This document shows positions 17,200 through 25,834 of a DNA stretch of 64,000 nucleotides, one piece after another (within the stretch, counting starts at the first letter, position 1; every line of letters begins with the position of its first letter). Source of the DNA: Dongia rigui (lineage in GTDB: Bacteria; Pseudomonadota; Alphaproteobacteria; Dongiales; Dongiaceae); NCBI RefSeq assembly GCF_034044635.1, contig NZ_JAXCLX010000001.1:1922001-1986000 (forward strand), written 5' to 3'. The notes beneath the pieces were generated by a model. The model saw only the letters and a list, made by a program, of their open reading frames with translations, was not told the origin of the DNA and ran no database searches. The position numbers were made by a program, and so were the translations under genes.

Positions 17200-19101
17200 G
17201 TGGGCGATGATCGGCGCATGAGCGAAGAGAGCGGCCAAAGTTCCGTTGCAAGCGGCGAGCATTACCGGGTCCTCGCCCGCAAATACCGCCCCAGCGATTT
17301 CTCCGGCCTTGTCGGCCAGGATGCGCTTGTCCGCACGCTCACCAACGCGATCGCCGCCGGGCGCCTGGCGCATGCCTTCATGCTGACCGGTGTCCGCGGT
17401 GTCGGCAAGACGACGACCGCGCGCATTCTGGCGCGTGCCTTCAACTGCGTCGGCCTGGACGGCAAGGGTGGACCCACCGCCAGCCCCTGCGGGCAATGCG
17501 AGCATTGCGTGGCGATTGCCGAAGACCGCCATGTCGATGTCATCGAAATGGATGCCGCCAGCCGCACCGGTGTCGGCGACATGCGCGAGCTGATCGAGGG
17601 TGTACGCTATCGCCCGGTGAGTGCACGTTACAAAGTCTATATCATCGACGAAGTGCACATGCTCTCCAATAGCGCCTTCAACGCGCTGTTGAAGACGCTC
17701 GAAGAGCCGCCGGGACATGTGAAGTTCGTGTTTGCGACGACCGAGATCCGCAAAGTGCCGGTGACGGTGCTGTCGCGTTGCCAGCGCTTCGATCTTCGGC
17801 GCATCGAGGCCGATGTACTGGCCGCGCATTTTGCGCGCATCGTCGCGGCCGAAAATGTCGCCGTGGAGCCCAACGCCTTGGCACTGGTCGCCCGCGCGGC
17901 CGACGGCTCGGCCCGCGACGGCCTGTCGCTGCTCGACCAGGCGATCGCGATGGCGGAAGGCACCGTCACCGAAGCCCAGGTGCGCGAAATGCTGGGCCTG
18001 TCCGACCGCACGCAGCTCTTCGATCTCTATGAGGCGGTGATGGGCGGCGCGGCGCCGAAGGCGCTCGATCTTCTTGGCGCCATGTACCGTGCCGGCGCGG
18101 ATCCCATCGTCGTCGTGCAGGACCTTCTTGATCTGACGCATCTGGTGACGCGGGCCAAGATCTCGCCCGAGGCGCTCGCCTCCCCCACCATGCCGGAAGC
18201 GGAAAAGAAGCGGGGTGCCGAGCTCGCCGCCAAGCTCTCCATGCCGATCCTTGCCCGCTGCTGGCAGATGCTGCTGAAAGGTCTTGGCGAGGCGCAGGCA
18301 GCACCCCAGGCCCTGGCCGCGGTCGAGATGGCGCTCATCCGCCTGATGCATGTCGCTGATCTGCCGACACCGGGCGAATTGGTGAAGAAGCTCAGCGCCG
18401 GTCAATTGCCGGCAGGCACACCGGCAGCACCAGCGCGGGGCGGCAACGGTGCCGGGAACGGGAATGGCACGAGCGCCATCGCCACAAGCTATGTTTCTGG
18501 CGCCTCCGGCGGCGGTCCGACCGCCTTTGCCCAGCATGGCAGCGCCGCGCGTCTCGAAGTTGTGCCGCAAAGCGCGCCGATGGCTTCGCCCATGACGACG
18601 CCGGTCGTCGCTGCCGCGCCGCAAGGCCTTGCCGACCCCCGCAGCTTTGATGAACTGGTCGCTCTCTTCCGTCAGAAGAAGGAAGCGATCCTGATGACAC
18701 ATCTCCTGAGCGATGTGCATCTGGTGCATTTTGAATCCGGGCGACTTGATTTCCGTCCCTCGGAGCGGGCACCTGCAAATCTGGCGCCGCGTCTGGCGCA
18801 ATGCCTGCTGGAATGGACCGGCAAGCGCTGGATGGTCTCGCTCTCGAATGCCGCGGGCGAGGCGACGCTGAAGCAGCAGGAAGCGGCCATCGTTGCAGAG
18901 CGGAAACGCCAGGCGGCGGAACACCCGATCGTGCAGGCGATCCTCAAAACCTTTCCCGGCGCCACGATCGACGAGGTGCGCGATCTGGGCGGTGCGGAAC
19001 CCGCAGCGCCGGCACCGGCTGCTGCGACCGAAGCCAGCGATGCCGCATCAGACGATGACGCCATCGATATCGACATGATTTTTGGAGACGACGACCTATG
19101 A
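17200..19101 (+). CDS. dnaX: DNA polymerase III subunits gamma and tau
   Basis: Clamp-loader ATPase of 633 residues. Walker A GVRGVGKTT is at 64-72, followed by the zinc-binding cysteines (FNC ... CGQCEHC), YIIDEVHMLS (Walker B) and the sensor-1 region VTVLSRCQRFDLRR. A Gly/Ala/Pro-rich linker around residues 405-450 precedes the tau C-terminal domain. I take GTG at 17200, with GGGAG upstream; the next in-frame ATG is 17218. Whether a short gamma form is made by frameshifting cannot be judged: I saw no obvious A6-type slippery site. Its stop overlaps the ybaB start by four bases. Confidence 0.93.
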   Translation: MGDDRRMSEESGQSSVASGEHYRVLARKYRPSDFSGLVGQDALVRTLTNAIAAGRLAHAFMLTGVRGVGKTTTARILARAFNCVGLDGKGGPTASPCGQCEHCVAIAEDRHVDVIEMDAASRTGVGDMRELIEGVRYRPVSARYKVYIIDEVHMLSNSAFNALLKTLEEPPGHVKFVFATTEIRKVPVTVLSRCQRFDLRRIEADVLAAHFARIVAAENVAVEPNALALVARAADGSARDGLSLLDQAIAMAEGTVTEAQVREMLGLSDRTQLFDLYEAVMGGAAPKALDLLGAMYRAGADPIVVVQDLLDLTHLVTRAKISPEALASPTMPEAEKKRGAELAAKLSMPILARCWQMLLKGLGEAQAAPQALAAVEMALIRLMHVADLPTPGELVKKLSAGQLPAGTPAAPARGGNGAGNGNGTSAIATSYVSGASGGGPTAFAQHGSAARLEVVPQSAPMASPMTTPVVAAAPQGLADPRSFDELVALFRQKKEAILMTHLLSDVHLVHFESGRLDFRPSERAPANLAPRLAQCLLEWTGKRWMVSLSNAAGEATLKQQEAAIVAERKRQAAEHPIVQAILKTFPGATIDEVRDLGGAEPAAPAPAAATEASDAASDDDAIDIDMIFGDDDL

Positions 19102-19421
19102 AGAACCTTGGGGCGATGATGAAGCAGGCCCAGCAGATGCAGTCGAAAATGGCTGAGATGCAGGCGGCCCTCGAACAGGCCGAGGTCACCGGCCAGGCGG
19201 CAGGCGGCATGGTCACCATCACCATGACCGCGAAGGGCGAGCCCAAGCGCGTCAAGATCGACCCCAGCCTCGTCAACCCGGCCGAGGTCGAAGTGCTGGA
19301 AGACCTCATCAGCGCGGCGCTGCGCGACGCGCGCACCAAGGCCGACAAGCACATCGCCGATGAGATGGGCAAAGTCACCGGCGGCCTGCCTCTGCCCCCG
19401 GGCTTCAAGCTGCCGTTTTGA
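19098..19421 (+). CDS. ybaB: YbaB/EbfC nucleoid-associated protein
   Basis: 107-residue DNA-binding dimeric protein: an N-terminal coiled helix rich in Met/Gln (MKNLGAMMKQAQQMQSKMAE), then VTGQAAGGMVTITMTAKGEPKRVKIDPSLV and a C-terminal helix. Overlapping dnaX by four bases (ATGA) and followed by recR is the classic dnaX-ybaB-recR order. A double-hairpin repeat separates it from recR. Confidence 0.93.
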   Translation: MKNLGAMMKQAQQMQSKMAEMQAALEQAEVTGQAAGGMVTITMTAKGEPKRVKIDPSLVNPAEVEVLEDLISAALRDARTKADKHIADEMGKVTGGLPLPPGFKLPF

Positions 19422-19444
19422 TTTTGGTGGGGACGCTCAGTCGC

Positions 19445-19554
19445 CTCCCCCTCTCCCCGACCCTCCCCCACGTTGGGGGGAGGGAGTAGTCCGCCAAAAC
19501 AACCTCGCTCAAATTCCCTCTCCCCTACGTGGGAGAGGGTTAGGGAGAGGGGGT
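19445..19554. repeat. GC-rich double-hairpin intergenic repeat, copy 2
   Basis: Same design as the copy at 476-575: outer arm CCCCCTCTCCCCGACCCTC, inner palindrome CCCCCACGTTGGGGGG, a spacer of about 45 bases, then a second inner palindrome (CCCTCTCCCCTACGTGGGAGAGGG, slightly diverged) and outer arm TTAGGGAGAGGGGG. It fills the gap between ybaB and recR within a probable operon. Confidence 0.85.
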
Positions 19555-19578
19555 CTGTCAGGATAAATCGCAAGCCCC

Positions 19579-20166
19579 ATGAACGACATCGACCGTCTCA
19601 TCCAGATCATGGGCCGACTGCCGGGCCTGGGGCCGCGTTCGGCGCGGCGGGCGGTGCTGCATCTCCTAAAGAAGCGCGAGGCCTTGCTGCATCCACTCAT
19701 CGATGCCTTGGGCGAGGTCGCGGCCAATGTGAAGACCTGCACGGTCTGCGGCAATCTCGATGCCGCCGATCCCTGCACCATCTGCCGCGACGCATCGCGC
19801 GATGGCAGTCTGATTTGCGTCGTCGCCGATGTCGGCGATCTTTGGGCGCTGGAACGGATTGCCACCTTCAAGGGCCGCTATCATGTGCTGGGCGGTGTGC
19901 TCTCGGCGCTCGACGGCGTCGGGCCGGAGCAGCTTTCCATCGCGCCCCTGCTGCGGCGCCTCGAGGGTGGCGAGGTCAAGGAAGTGATCCTGGCCCTCGG
20001 CGCCACCGTCGACGGCCAAACCACCGGGCATTACCTCTCCGACCGCCTGCAGCCGTTGAATGTCGCCATCTCGCGCCTCGCCCATGGCGTGCCCGTGGGG
20101 GGCGAGCTGGATTATCTCGACGACGGCACCCTCATCCAGGCCTTGAAGGCCCGCCAGAAACTCTGA
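19579..20166 (+). CDS. recR: Recombination mediator RecR
   Basis: 195 residues, acting with RecO (and RecF) to load RecA onto gapped DNA. The helix-hairpin-helix [17 protein letters not shown] is near residue 14, the C4 zinc motif is [16 protein letters not shown], and the Toprim domain follows ([15 protein letters not shown], with [18 protein letters not shown] and [15 protein letters not shown]). All family landmarks and the usual length are present. Confidence 0.96.
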   Translation: MNDIDRLIQIMGRLPGLGPRSARRAVLHLLKKREALLHPLIDALGEVAANVKTCTVCGNLDAADPCTICRDASRDGSLICVVADVGDLWALERIATFKGRYHVLGGVLSALDGVGPEQLSIAPLLRRLEGGEVKEVILALGATVDGQTTGHYLSDRLQPLNVAISRLAHGVPVGGELDYLDDGTLIQALKARQKL

Positions 20167-20189
20167 AACTGGCCCATTCTGTGCATTTC

Positions 20190-20212
20190 CGGTAAGCTCA
20201 GGAACCGGAAAG
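20190..20212. other. Small hairpin between recR and the MotB-like pair
   Basis: TTTCCGG pairs with CCGGAAA across a loop of about 12 bases. No T-run follows, so it is not a clear terminator. It may process or attenuate transcript between recR and the next gene. Confidence 0.35.
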
Positions 20213-20228
20213 CTTAAGGAATCCGCCA

Positions 20229-20906
20229 TTGTCGGAGCTCGAACCACCCCTCCCGCGCCAGGAAAGGCGCGCCCATCGGCGGCCTTTGCCGCTGCCGGAG
20301 GTGAAATTCGTGCCGGCCGGCAACCCGAGCCTGCCCACCTTTGTCAGCCTGATGCTGATGATCACCACCTTCATGATCGTGCTGACCAGCATCTCGCTGC
20401 ACGAGAACACCCGCATGCATGACCTGCTCTCCGGCGTCAAAGAGACCTTTGCCCTGGGCGAAGCGGCGATCCCCACCAAATCCGTGGGCGACATTCTGGG
20501 TTCCGCCGCCAAAGGCTTTCGCGACTCGCTGCCGATGGCCAAGGTGATGGCGTCAAGCGGCGGCGAATCCCTGCGCCTGATCGTGCCCGTGGGCGTCGCT
20601 CTCGACACCACGCAGAAGCAGGCGACCCCGGAGTTGGAAAAGGCACTCGCCGCCTTGGTCACGGGCCTCGCCGCCCTGCCGCGCGATACCGGCTATGAGA
20701 TCGAGCTGCGTTTCGCCGACGCGGCCCTCAGCACCGATTACGCCGGCATCCTGGCACAGGCGGCGATGAACCGCGGCCTTGCCCCCGCGCGCACCATGAT
20801 CGGCTATGGCCCCGGCACACCCGATGAACTGGCCTTGCTCGTGCGCCTGACCTTGCCCACCGCCGATTTCGTGCAGAAGACCCCCGACCAGACGGGAGCG
20901 CCCTGA
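20229..20906 (+). CDS. MotB-like membrane protein A, lacking the channel aspartate
   Basis: 225 residues from a TTG start at 20229, chosen because AAGGA lies eight bases upstream and no ATG precedes the conserved part. A short basic cytoplasmic N-terminus is followed by one membrane span (residues about 35-56, LPTFVSLMLMITTFMIVLTS), then a helical region (NTRMHDLLSGVKETFALG) as in MotB proteins and a C-terminal domain resembling a degenerate OmpA/MotB peptidoglycan-binding fold (GYEIELRF ... NRGLAPARTMIGYGPGTPDEL). The span has no Asp, so it should not conduct protons. Its stop overlaps the start of the partner gene (TGATG). The MotB relationship is inferred from pattern. Confidence 0.6.
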   Translation: MSELEPPLPRQERRAHRRPLPLPEVKFVPAGNPSLPTFVSLMLMITTFMIVLTSISLHENTRMHDLLSGVKETFALGEAAIPTKSVGDILGSAAKGFRDSLPMAKVMASSGGESLRLIVPVGVALDTTQKQATPELEKALAALVTGLAALPRDTGYEIELRFADAALSTDYAGILAQAAMNRGLAPARTMIGYGPGTPDELALLVRLTLPTADFVQKTPDQTGAP

Positions 20907-21550
20907 TGTCGGGCGAAAGCTTCATCCGCGTCGGCGAGACCAAGCATCAGGAGATCAAGCAGCCGGTCTGGCTGATGAGCTTTGCCGACTTCGCCGGCTG
21001 CCTGCTGGCGAGCTTCGTGCTGCTCTATTCCCTGGCCCAGACGGATCGCGAGAAGATGCAGAGCGCCTTCGGCATCGCGCCGACCGATACCGAGATTGTG
21101 GCCGAGGATGGCGCGGCCAAGGAATCGATGGCGACGAAGGATGCCCAGGAAGGGCGTGACACCGACTATCTCGCCAACCTGCTCGCCACCAAGATAGAAG
21201 GCCACGAAGCCTTCGACGGCGTCATCATCCTGCCGCAGACCGACAGTGTCTTGCTCGATCTGCCGATGGCACGCCTGGCCGCCACGGGCAGCAGCGATGA
21301 ACGCGACAAGGACCTGGTCTTTGCCCTGGCTGGCATGCTGGCCAACATCCCCAACGAAGCGGCACTCAGTGCCGATCTGCCGCAGGACGGGGCAGGTGCC
21401 AATTGGTCGACCGGCATGACGCTCGCCAACGGTCTCGCCCAGCGCCTCAAGGATAGCGGCGCGCCCGACACGCTGCTGGCCCGCACCGCCATCAGCGCCG
21501 ACGACGCCCCGCATGTCCGCCTTATCTTCACCCGCGCGGCCGGCGAATAG
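20906..21550 (+). CDS. MotB-like membrane protein B, keeping the channel aspartate
   Basis: 214 residues. The N-terminus PVWLMSFADFAGCLLASFVLLYSLAQTDREKM closely follows MotB (cytoplasmic tail, W-x-x-x-FAD with Asp28 at the proton-channel position, one span, then the plug-like helix). The rest resembles a degenerate OmpA-type domain (DSVLLDLPMARLAATG ... LANGLAQRLKDSGAPDTLLARTAISADD), without the usual peptidoglycan-binding Asp/Arg pair that I could recognise. No motA/tolQ/exbB-like gene is in the window. It is translationally coupled to the preceding gene, so A and B probably form a complex; the partner stator is unknown. Confidence 0.6.
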   Translation: MSGESFIRVGETKHQEIKQPVWLMSFADFAGCLLASFVLLYSLAQTDREKMQSAFGIAPTDTEIVAEDGAAKESMATKDAQEGRDTDYLANLLATKIEGHEAFDGVIILPQTDSVLLDLPMARLAATGSSDERDKDLVFALAGMLANIPNEAALSADLPQDGAGANWSTGMTLANGLAQRLKDSGAPDTLLARTAISADDAPHVRLIFTRAAGE

Positions 21551-21738
21551 GCGCTACACTTTTGTCAGACAACTGCGCCGGCCCGGCGCACGGGAAAGTG
21601 ATCCAGGTCGCTTGAGCCATACCACCCTTGCGTCATAGTCTTGCCGCATTCCGTGACCAAATATGTCTGGTCAAAAGAGGGGATCATCGCAGCGCTGCGG
21701 TGTTGTACCTCGCCACTCATCCCACAAAGGATAAATCC

Positions 21739-23163
21739 ATGCGTTCGCTTCTTGTTGCCGGTACCGCCCTTGCGCTGACCCTTACCGCTTTCGCCGGCGC
21801 CTTCGCCGATGAAACGCAAGTGACGACCGACAACCAGACCGGCATTGCCGTCACCATCTATAACCAGGACCTGGCGCTCATTCGCGACAGCCGCAAGATC
21901 AACCTTGCCGCGGGCGAGAACGACATCGCCTTTATCGATGTCTCGGCGGCGATGCGGCCCGAGACGGCGCTCCTCAATTCGGCCGGTGGCGCGCTCGACG
22001 TGCTGGAGCAGAATTTCGATTTCGATCTGCTGACGCCGGAAAAACTGCTGGAGAAATCGGTGGGGCAGAAGATCCGCGTCTTCCGCACCAATCCGGAAAC
22101 CGGCGAGGACAGCAGCGAAGAAGCAGAAGTGCTCTCGGTGGCCGGTGGCCAGGCCGTCTTGAAGATCGGCGACCGCATCGAGACCGCCGTGCCCGGCCGC
22201 TTCGTCTATTCCGGCGTGCCCGCCAATTTGCGCGCGCGCCCCACGCTGGTCATTAAAGCCGTTGCCGACAAAGCGGGCGAAGTGCCGGTCGATCTTTCGT
22301 ACTTAAGCCGCGGCCTCTCCTGGTCGGCCGATTACGTGGTCGACCTCGGTGCCGATGAGAAGACTGTCAACATCAATGGCCTGGTGACGCTCACCAATCA
22401 AAGCGGCATCACCTATAAGGACGCGAAGCTCCAGCTCGTTGCCGGCAATGTCAACCAGGTTCAGCCGATGCTCGAACGCGCCGGCGGCATGGTCGCGATG
22501 GATGCGATGCCTGCGTCGGCACCGAAGATGGTCGAGCAGGCGGCGTTTGAGTATCATCTCTATAGCCTTGAACGACCGACGACGATCAAGGAGAACCAGA
22601 CCAAGCAGGTCGCGATGCTGGCGGCTGCTGAGGTGCCGGTCGAAAAGAAATACCTCATCACTAATGCCGCCAATGTCTGGGGCAATTACGGCTACAATTT
22701 CGGTGAAGGTCCGCGCCAGAACGCGGCGGTGAAGCTGAAATTCCAGAACGACGACAAATCGCATATGGGCATGCCGCTGCCAGCCGGTGTCGTGCGCGTT
22801 TACAAGAAGGATGCGCAGGGCAACGCCCTCTTCGTCGGCGAAGATCACATCGACCACACGCCGAAGAACGAGCGCGTCGATCTGACGTTGGGTGAGGCGT
22901 TCGACATCACGGCGCGCGCGAAGCAGACCAACTACACCAAGCTCGCCGACGATCTCTACGAGAACGCCTACGAAGTGGAGATCAAGAACGCGAAGAAGGA
23001 AAAGGTCACCGTCGATCTCCGCGAAGCCTTCCCCGGCGAATGGAAGATGCTGGATGAATCGCAGAAGCACGAAAAACTCGATTCCAACACCGCGCAATGG
23101 CTGGTCGATGTCCCGGCGGAGGGTTCGACGGTGGTGAAATATTCCGTGCGGATTAAGCTGTAA
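21739..23163 (+). CDS. DUF4139-family exported protein
   Basis: 474 residues from the ATG at 21739, which follows CAAAGGA and opens a clear signal peptide (MRSLLVAGTALALTLTAFAGAFAD). The body has the DUF4139 pattern: VTIYNQDLALIRDSRKI, an internal repeat-rich beta region (LSYLSRGLSWSADYVVDL, NGLVTLTNQSGITYKDAKLQLVAG), then YHLYSLERPTTIKENQTKQV and a C-terminal YEVEIKNAKKEKVTVDLREAFPGEW. Mucoidy-inhibitor A relatives share the domain; the function of the periplasmic form is unknown. It ends just before a repeat shared with the convergent neighbour. Confidence 0.75.
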   Translation: MRSLLVAGTALALTLTAFAGAFADETQVTTDNQTGIAVTIYNQDLALIRDSRKINLAAGENDIAFIDVSAAMRPETALLNSAGGALDVLEQNFDFDLLTPEKLLEKSVGQKIRVFRTNPETGEDSSEEAEVLSVAGGQAVLKIGDRIETAVPGRFVYSGVPANLRARPTLVIKAVADKAGEVPVDLSYLSRGLSWSADYVVDLGADEKTVNINGLVTLTNQSGITYKDAKLQLVAGNVNQVQPMLERAGGMVAMDAMPASAPKMVEQAAFEYHLYSLERPTTIKENQTKQVAMLAAAEVPVEKKYLITNAANVWGNYGYNFGEGPRQNAAVKLKFQNDDKSHMGMPLPAGVVRVYKKDAQGNALFVGEDHIDHTPKNERVDLTLGEAFDITARAKQTNYTKLADDLYENAYEVEIKNAKKEKVTVDLREAFPGEWKMLDESQKHEKLDSNTAQWLVDVPAEGSTVVKYSVRIKL

Positions 23164-23170
23164 CGAGCTG

Positions 23171-23294
23171 CCCCCTCTCCCCCACCCTCCCCCACGTTGG
23201 GGGGAGGGAGTGCGAGCGACGGCATATTCGATAGCCGGCCTTGGTCGGCTTGAGTCCCCTCCCCCCAACGTGGGGGAGGGCTAGGGAGAGGGGG
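23171..23294. repeat. GC-rich double-hairpin intergenic repeat, copy 3
   Basis: Best conserved copy: CCCCCTCTCCC outer arm, CCCTCCCCCACGTTGG inner palindrome, a spacer of about 45 bases that itself contains CCGGCCTTGGTCGG, then the inverted inner palindrome and GGGAGAGGGGG. It lies between convergent genes, seven bases after the DUF4139 stop, where it could also act as a bidirectional terminator. Confidence 0.87.
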
Positions 23295-23318
23295 CGGTTT
23301 GGCTTGGCCCGCTTTCCC

Positions 23319-24329
23319 TCACCCCCCATGCGCAAACGTCACGTCCGGATCCAGCGCGTCCTTCAAATTCCACGGTTCCCAGATCCAGGTCTCCTGCATC
23401 TGCTTGATGAAATCACGCCAAAAAATGCGCTTGCCTTTGACCTCCGTCGGCCAGGCCTCATCGAACAGCTTCACCGCCATGTCCGAATGGCCGCTATAGA
23501 TGAGATCGAGCAGATTGGCCCAGATGATGGGATCAAGCTCGCCTTTTGTCTGCGGCCGGTCGCCTGACGCATCGATGGCGGTATAGGGTCCGCCGAATTC
23601 CAGCAGCAACTGGTGCATCTGGTCCCGCATCTCGCCCAGCGCCTTTTCATCGGGCGCATCGCCCTTCATCTGGTCGGAAAGACGATAGCCTTCTTCCGAC
23701 CAGTCGAGCTGCACGCCGCCGCCCGGTGACCCGGCATAGGATGAGTTCCAATAGGCGAAACGGTCATCGCCGAAATTCAAATGCGGGGCACCGCCCGCCC
23801 AATCCTGGCTGAGCTCGGCCTCGGCATTGCCAAGGCTCAGCAGTTGCAGCTTCAACTCCTTGCCCGGATAGAGCGCGTAAAGCGAGGTGCAGCAATGCGC
23901 CCCACCGGAGAAGGTGGACAGAATGGCAAGCGGCGCCGGTTCGGCATAGTTCCCCAGGATGCGCGGCCGCGCCCAGACGATGAAGACCATCGCATCGGCA
24001 ATCGCATGCAGGCATGTGCCGTCGCGTTCGATGGTGAGGTATTCGAGCGGCGGGCTGCCATCGGCCATGTCATCAAGCTGCTCGTCACCGAACTTCGACG
24101 GGTAGGCGGTGAGCGTCACATCGTCGATGACCAGGCGTGAATAGGTTTCCGGCGCCATGGCCCGGCGCTTTTCAAAGAGGCCCGGCTCCTCGACCGCGCA
24201 GCCATTCCCCGTCTCAATCTCACCCACAACGCCCGGAGCCTTGACCGCGGCGGCACTTTCCTGGGCATGGGCGGGTGCGGTGAGGGCGACGAGCGACAGA
24301 GCAGTCGCAGCGATGATATTGCGGCTCAC
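23319..24329 (-). CDS. Secreted protein of unknown function
   Basis: 336 residues from a GTG at 24329 supported by AGGAGAA nine bases upstream. It begins with a Sec signal peptide (MSRNIIAATALSLVALTAPAHAQ). I do not recognise a characterised family. Visible landmarks are a cysteine in GNGCAVEE, LEYLTIERDGTCLHAI, the distinctive LSTFSGGAHCCTSLYALYP with two adjacent cysteines, and a Trp-rich C-terminus (WRDFIKQMQETWIWEPWNLKDA). The four cysteines suggest disulfides in the periplasm. No operon partner is apparent. Confidence 0.7.
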   Translation of the reverse strand: MSRNIIAATALSLVALTAPAHAQESAAAVKAPGVVGEIETGNGCAVEEPGLFEKRRAMAPETYSRLVIDDVTLTAYPSKFGDEQLDDMADGSPPLEYLTIERDGTCLHAIADAMVFIVWARPRILGNYAEPAPLAILSTFSGGAHCCTSLYALYPGKELKLQLLSLGNAEAELSQDWAGGAPHLNFGDDRFAYWNSSYAGSPGGGVQLDWSEEGYRLSDQMKGDAPDEKALGEMRDQMHQLLLEFGGPYTAIDASGDRPQTKGELDPIIWANLLDLIYSGHSDMAVKLFDEAWPTEVKGKRIFWRDFIKQMQETWIWEPWNLKDALDPDVTFAHGG

Positions 24330-24375
24330 GATCTCAGTTCTCCTAACGACACGATTGCAGTACCCGTCACTTGCA

Positions 24376-24488
24376 ACCCCCCTCCTACGTCCCCCCTAAA
24401 GGTGGGAGGTTTTTGAAATGAGTTTTTTTACGCCACCTCCGCCAGAGAGCCCTCCCATCTTTTGGGGGGAGGGTTGGGTGGGGGGGGC
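24376..24488. repeat. Diverged double-hairpin intergenic repeat, copy 4
   Basis: Two hairpin units, CCCCCCTAAAGGTGGGAGG and CCCTCCCATCTTTTGGGGGG, separated by about 37 bases and flanked by C-rich and G-rich arms (CCCCCCTCCTACG, GGGTTGGGTGGGGGGG). It has the geometry of copies 1-3 but with AAAGGT at the hairpin tips instead of ACGTTG. It lies between nth and the upstream secreted-protein gene. Confidence 0.7.
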
Positions 24489-24504
24489 TGGGCCAGTCCC
24501 GCCC

Positions 24505-25143
24505 TCACACCACCGTCTTCCCCTTGAACTGGCAGACATCGTTCACTACGCAGGACGGGCAGTCCGGCTTGCGCGCCTTGCAGACATAGCGCCCGTGCAG
24601 GATCAGCCAGTGGTGGCAGTGCTGCTTGAATTTCGCCGGCACCTTCTTCTCCAAGGCGCGTTCCACCGCCAGCACATCTTTACCGGGCGCAAGGCCCGTC
24701 CGGTTCGAGACGCGGAAGATATGTGTGTCGACGGCGATGGTCGGTTCACCGAAGGCGATGTTGAGGACCACATTGGCGGTCTTGCGCCCGACCCCCGGCA
24801 GGGTTTCCAGAATTGCCCGGTCGCGCGGCACGAGGCTGTTGTGCGCGGCAATCAACATCTCGGAAAGCTTGATGACGTTCTTGGCCTTGGTGTTGAAGAG
24901 GCCGATCGTCTTGATGTGATCTTTGAGTCTGGCTTCACCCAGTTTCACCATCTTTTCCGGCGTATCGACAATCTTGAACAGTTTCTCGGTCGCCTTGTTG
25001 ACACCGACATCGGTCGCCTGGGCCGAGAGAACGACGGCCACCAGGAGGGTATAGGGATTGACGTAATTCAGCTCCCCCTTGGGTTCCGGATTTTGCTTCT
25101 GCAGTCGCGCGAAGAACGTCTCGATCTGGTCTTTTTTGAGCAT
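24505..25143 (-). CDS. nth: Endonuclease III (DNA glycosylase/AP lyase)
   Basis: 212-residue base-excision-repair enzyme removing oxidised pyrimidines. The helix-hairpin-helix LPGVGRKTANVVLNIAFG with its catalytic Lys is followed by the catalytic Asp in PTIAVDTHIFRVSNR, and the C-terminal 4Fe-4S cluster ligands are present (C...CKARKPDCPSCVVNDVC). The divergent DUF2244 gene starts less than 100 bases away, an arrangement common in alphaproteobacteria. Confidence 0.96.
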   Translation of the reverse strand: MLKKDQIETFFARLQKQNPEPKGELNYVNPYTLLVAVVLSAQATDVGVNKATEKLFKIVDTPEKMVKLGEARLKDHIKTIGLFNTKAKNVIKLSEMLIAAHNSLVPRDRAILETLPGVGRKTANVVLNIAFGEPTIAVDTHIFRVSNRTGLAPGKDVLAVERALEKKVPAKFKQHCHHWLILHGRYVCKARKPDCPSCVVNDVCQFKGKTVV

Positions 25144-25211
25144 GACAGGCCTGTGGCGGGCGGGAAGCTGGCTGGGTTGTGGAACCCAAACGCCAGATTA
25201 TACTCGGCCTC

Positions 25212-25751
25212 ATGTCAGGGAAAGAGAACGACGTCACAAAGACGGAGCCGCACTCGGGAGACGCCAGCGAAATGGCGATCTTCGAGGCGATCCTTTATCC
25301 GCACCGCTCGCTGGGGCGGCGCGGCTATATCATTCTGGGCGCCGGCACCGCGCTCATTATGGGCGCCTATGCCATGACGTTCCTCATCATCGGTGCCTGG
25401 CCGATCTTCGGCTTCATCGGCGCCGAATGGCTGTTGTTTTGGTATCTTTTCTCACGCCATTTCCGCGGCGATCGCCGGGCCGAGCGCCTGCGCCTGTTCC
25501 AGGACCGGCTCGTCGTCGAGCGCATCGACGCGAAGGGCCGCTTCCAAGCCTTCTCGCTGCAACCCTATTGGCTGCAGGTGGTGCTGGCCCGTGCCGCCGA
25601 TGTCGACAACGCGCTTTACCTTCGCAGCCATGGCAAGCAGATCGAAATAGGCGCCTTCCTCTCGGAGCCGGAGCGGCGCGACTTCGCCGGCGAACTCACG
25701 CGCATCCTCGACCGACATCGCGACGGGGCGTATGGACGCCAGCCGGTTTGA
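25212..25751 (+). CDS. DUF2244-family membrane protein
   Basis: 179 residues from the ATG at 25212; a GTG at 25179 is also possible and neither has a strong ribosome site. The pattern is that of DUF2244: LYPHRSLGRRGYIILGAGTALIM, two closely spaced membrane segments (residues about 40-60 and 64-82), then FQDRLVVERIDAKGR and QPYWLQVVLA, ending in LSEPERRDFAGEL. Function is unknown; it is habitually found beside nth. Confidence 0.8.
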   Translation: MSGKENDVTKTEPHSGDASEMAIFEAILYPHRSLGRRGYIILGAGTALIMGAYAMTFLIIGAWPIFGFIGAEWLLFWYLFSRHFRGDRRAERLRLFQDRLVVERIDAKGRFQAFSLQPYWLQVVLARAADVDNALYLRSHGKQIEIGAFLSEPERRDFAGELTRILDRHRDGAYGRQPV

Positions 25752-25782
25752 TGCTTTGAACATTCGCTCGTCGCATTTTCAT

Positions 25783-25817
25783 CCCGTCATCGCGGGCGTG
25801 ACACCTGGAATGACGGT
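25783..25817. repeat. Short imperfect palindrome upstream of DMT transporter gene
   Basis: CCCGTCATCGCGGGCGTGACACC... with a distal GGAATGACGG forms an inverted CCGTCAT/ATGACGG pair. It resembles the common GTCAT/ATGAC intergenic palindromes of alphaproteobacteria and may be related to the element at 59843-59921. Confidence 0.4.
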
Positions 25818-25834
25818 TAAAGGAATCGCCAATC

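Noticed and set aside
17182-18924. 580-codon open frame opposite dnaX
   Set aside because: Antisense shadow of dnaX, which has all family motifs.
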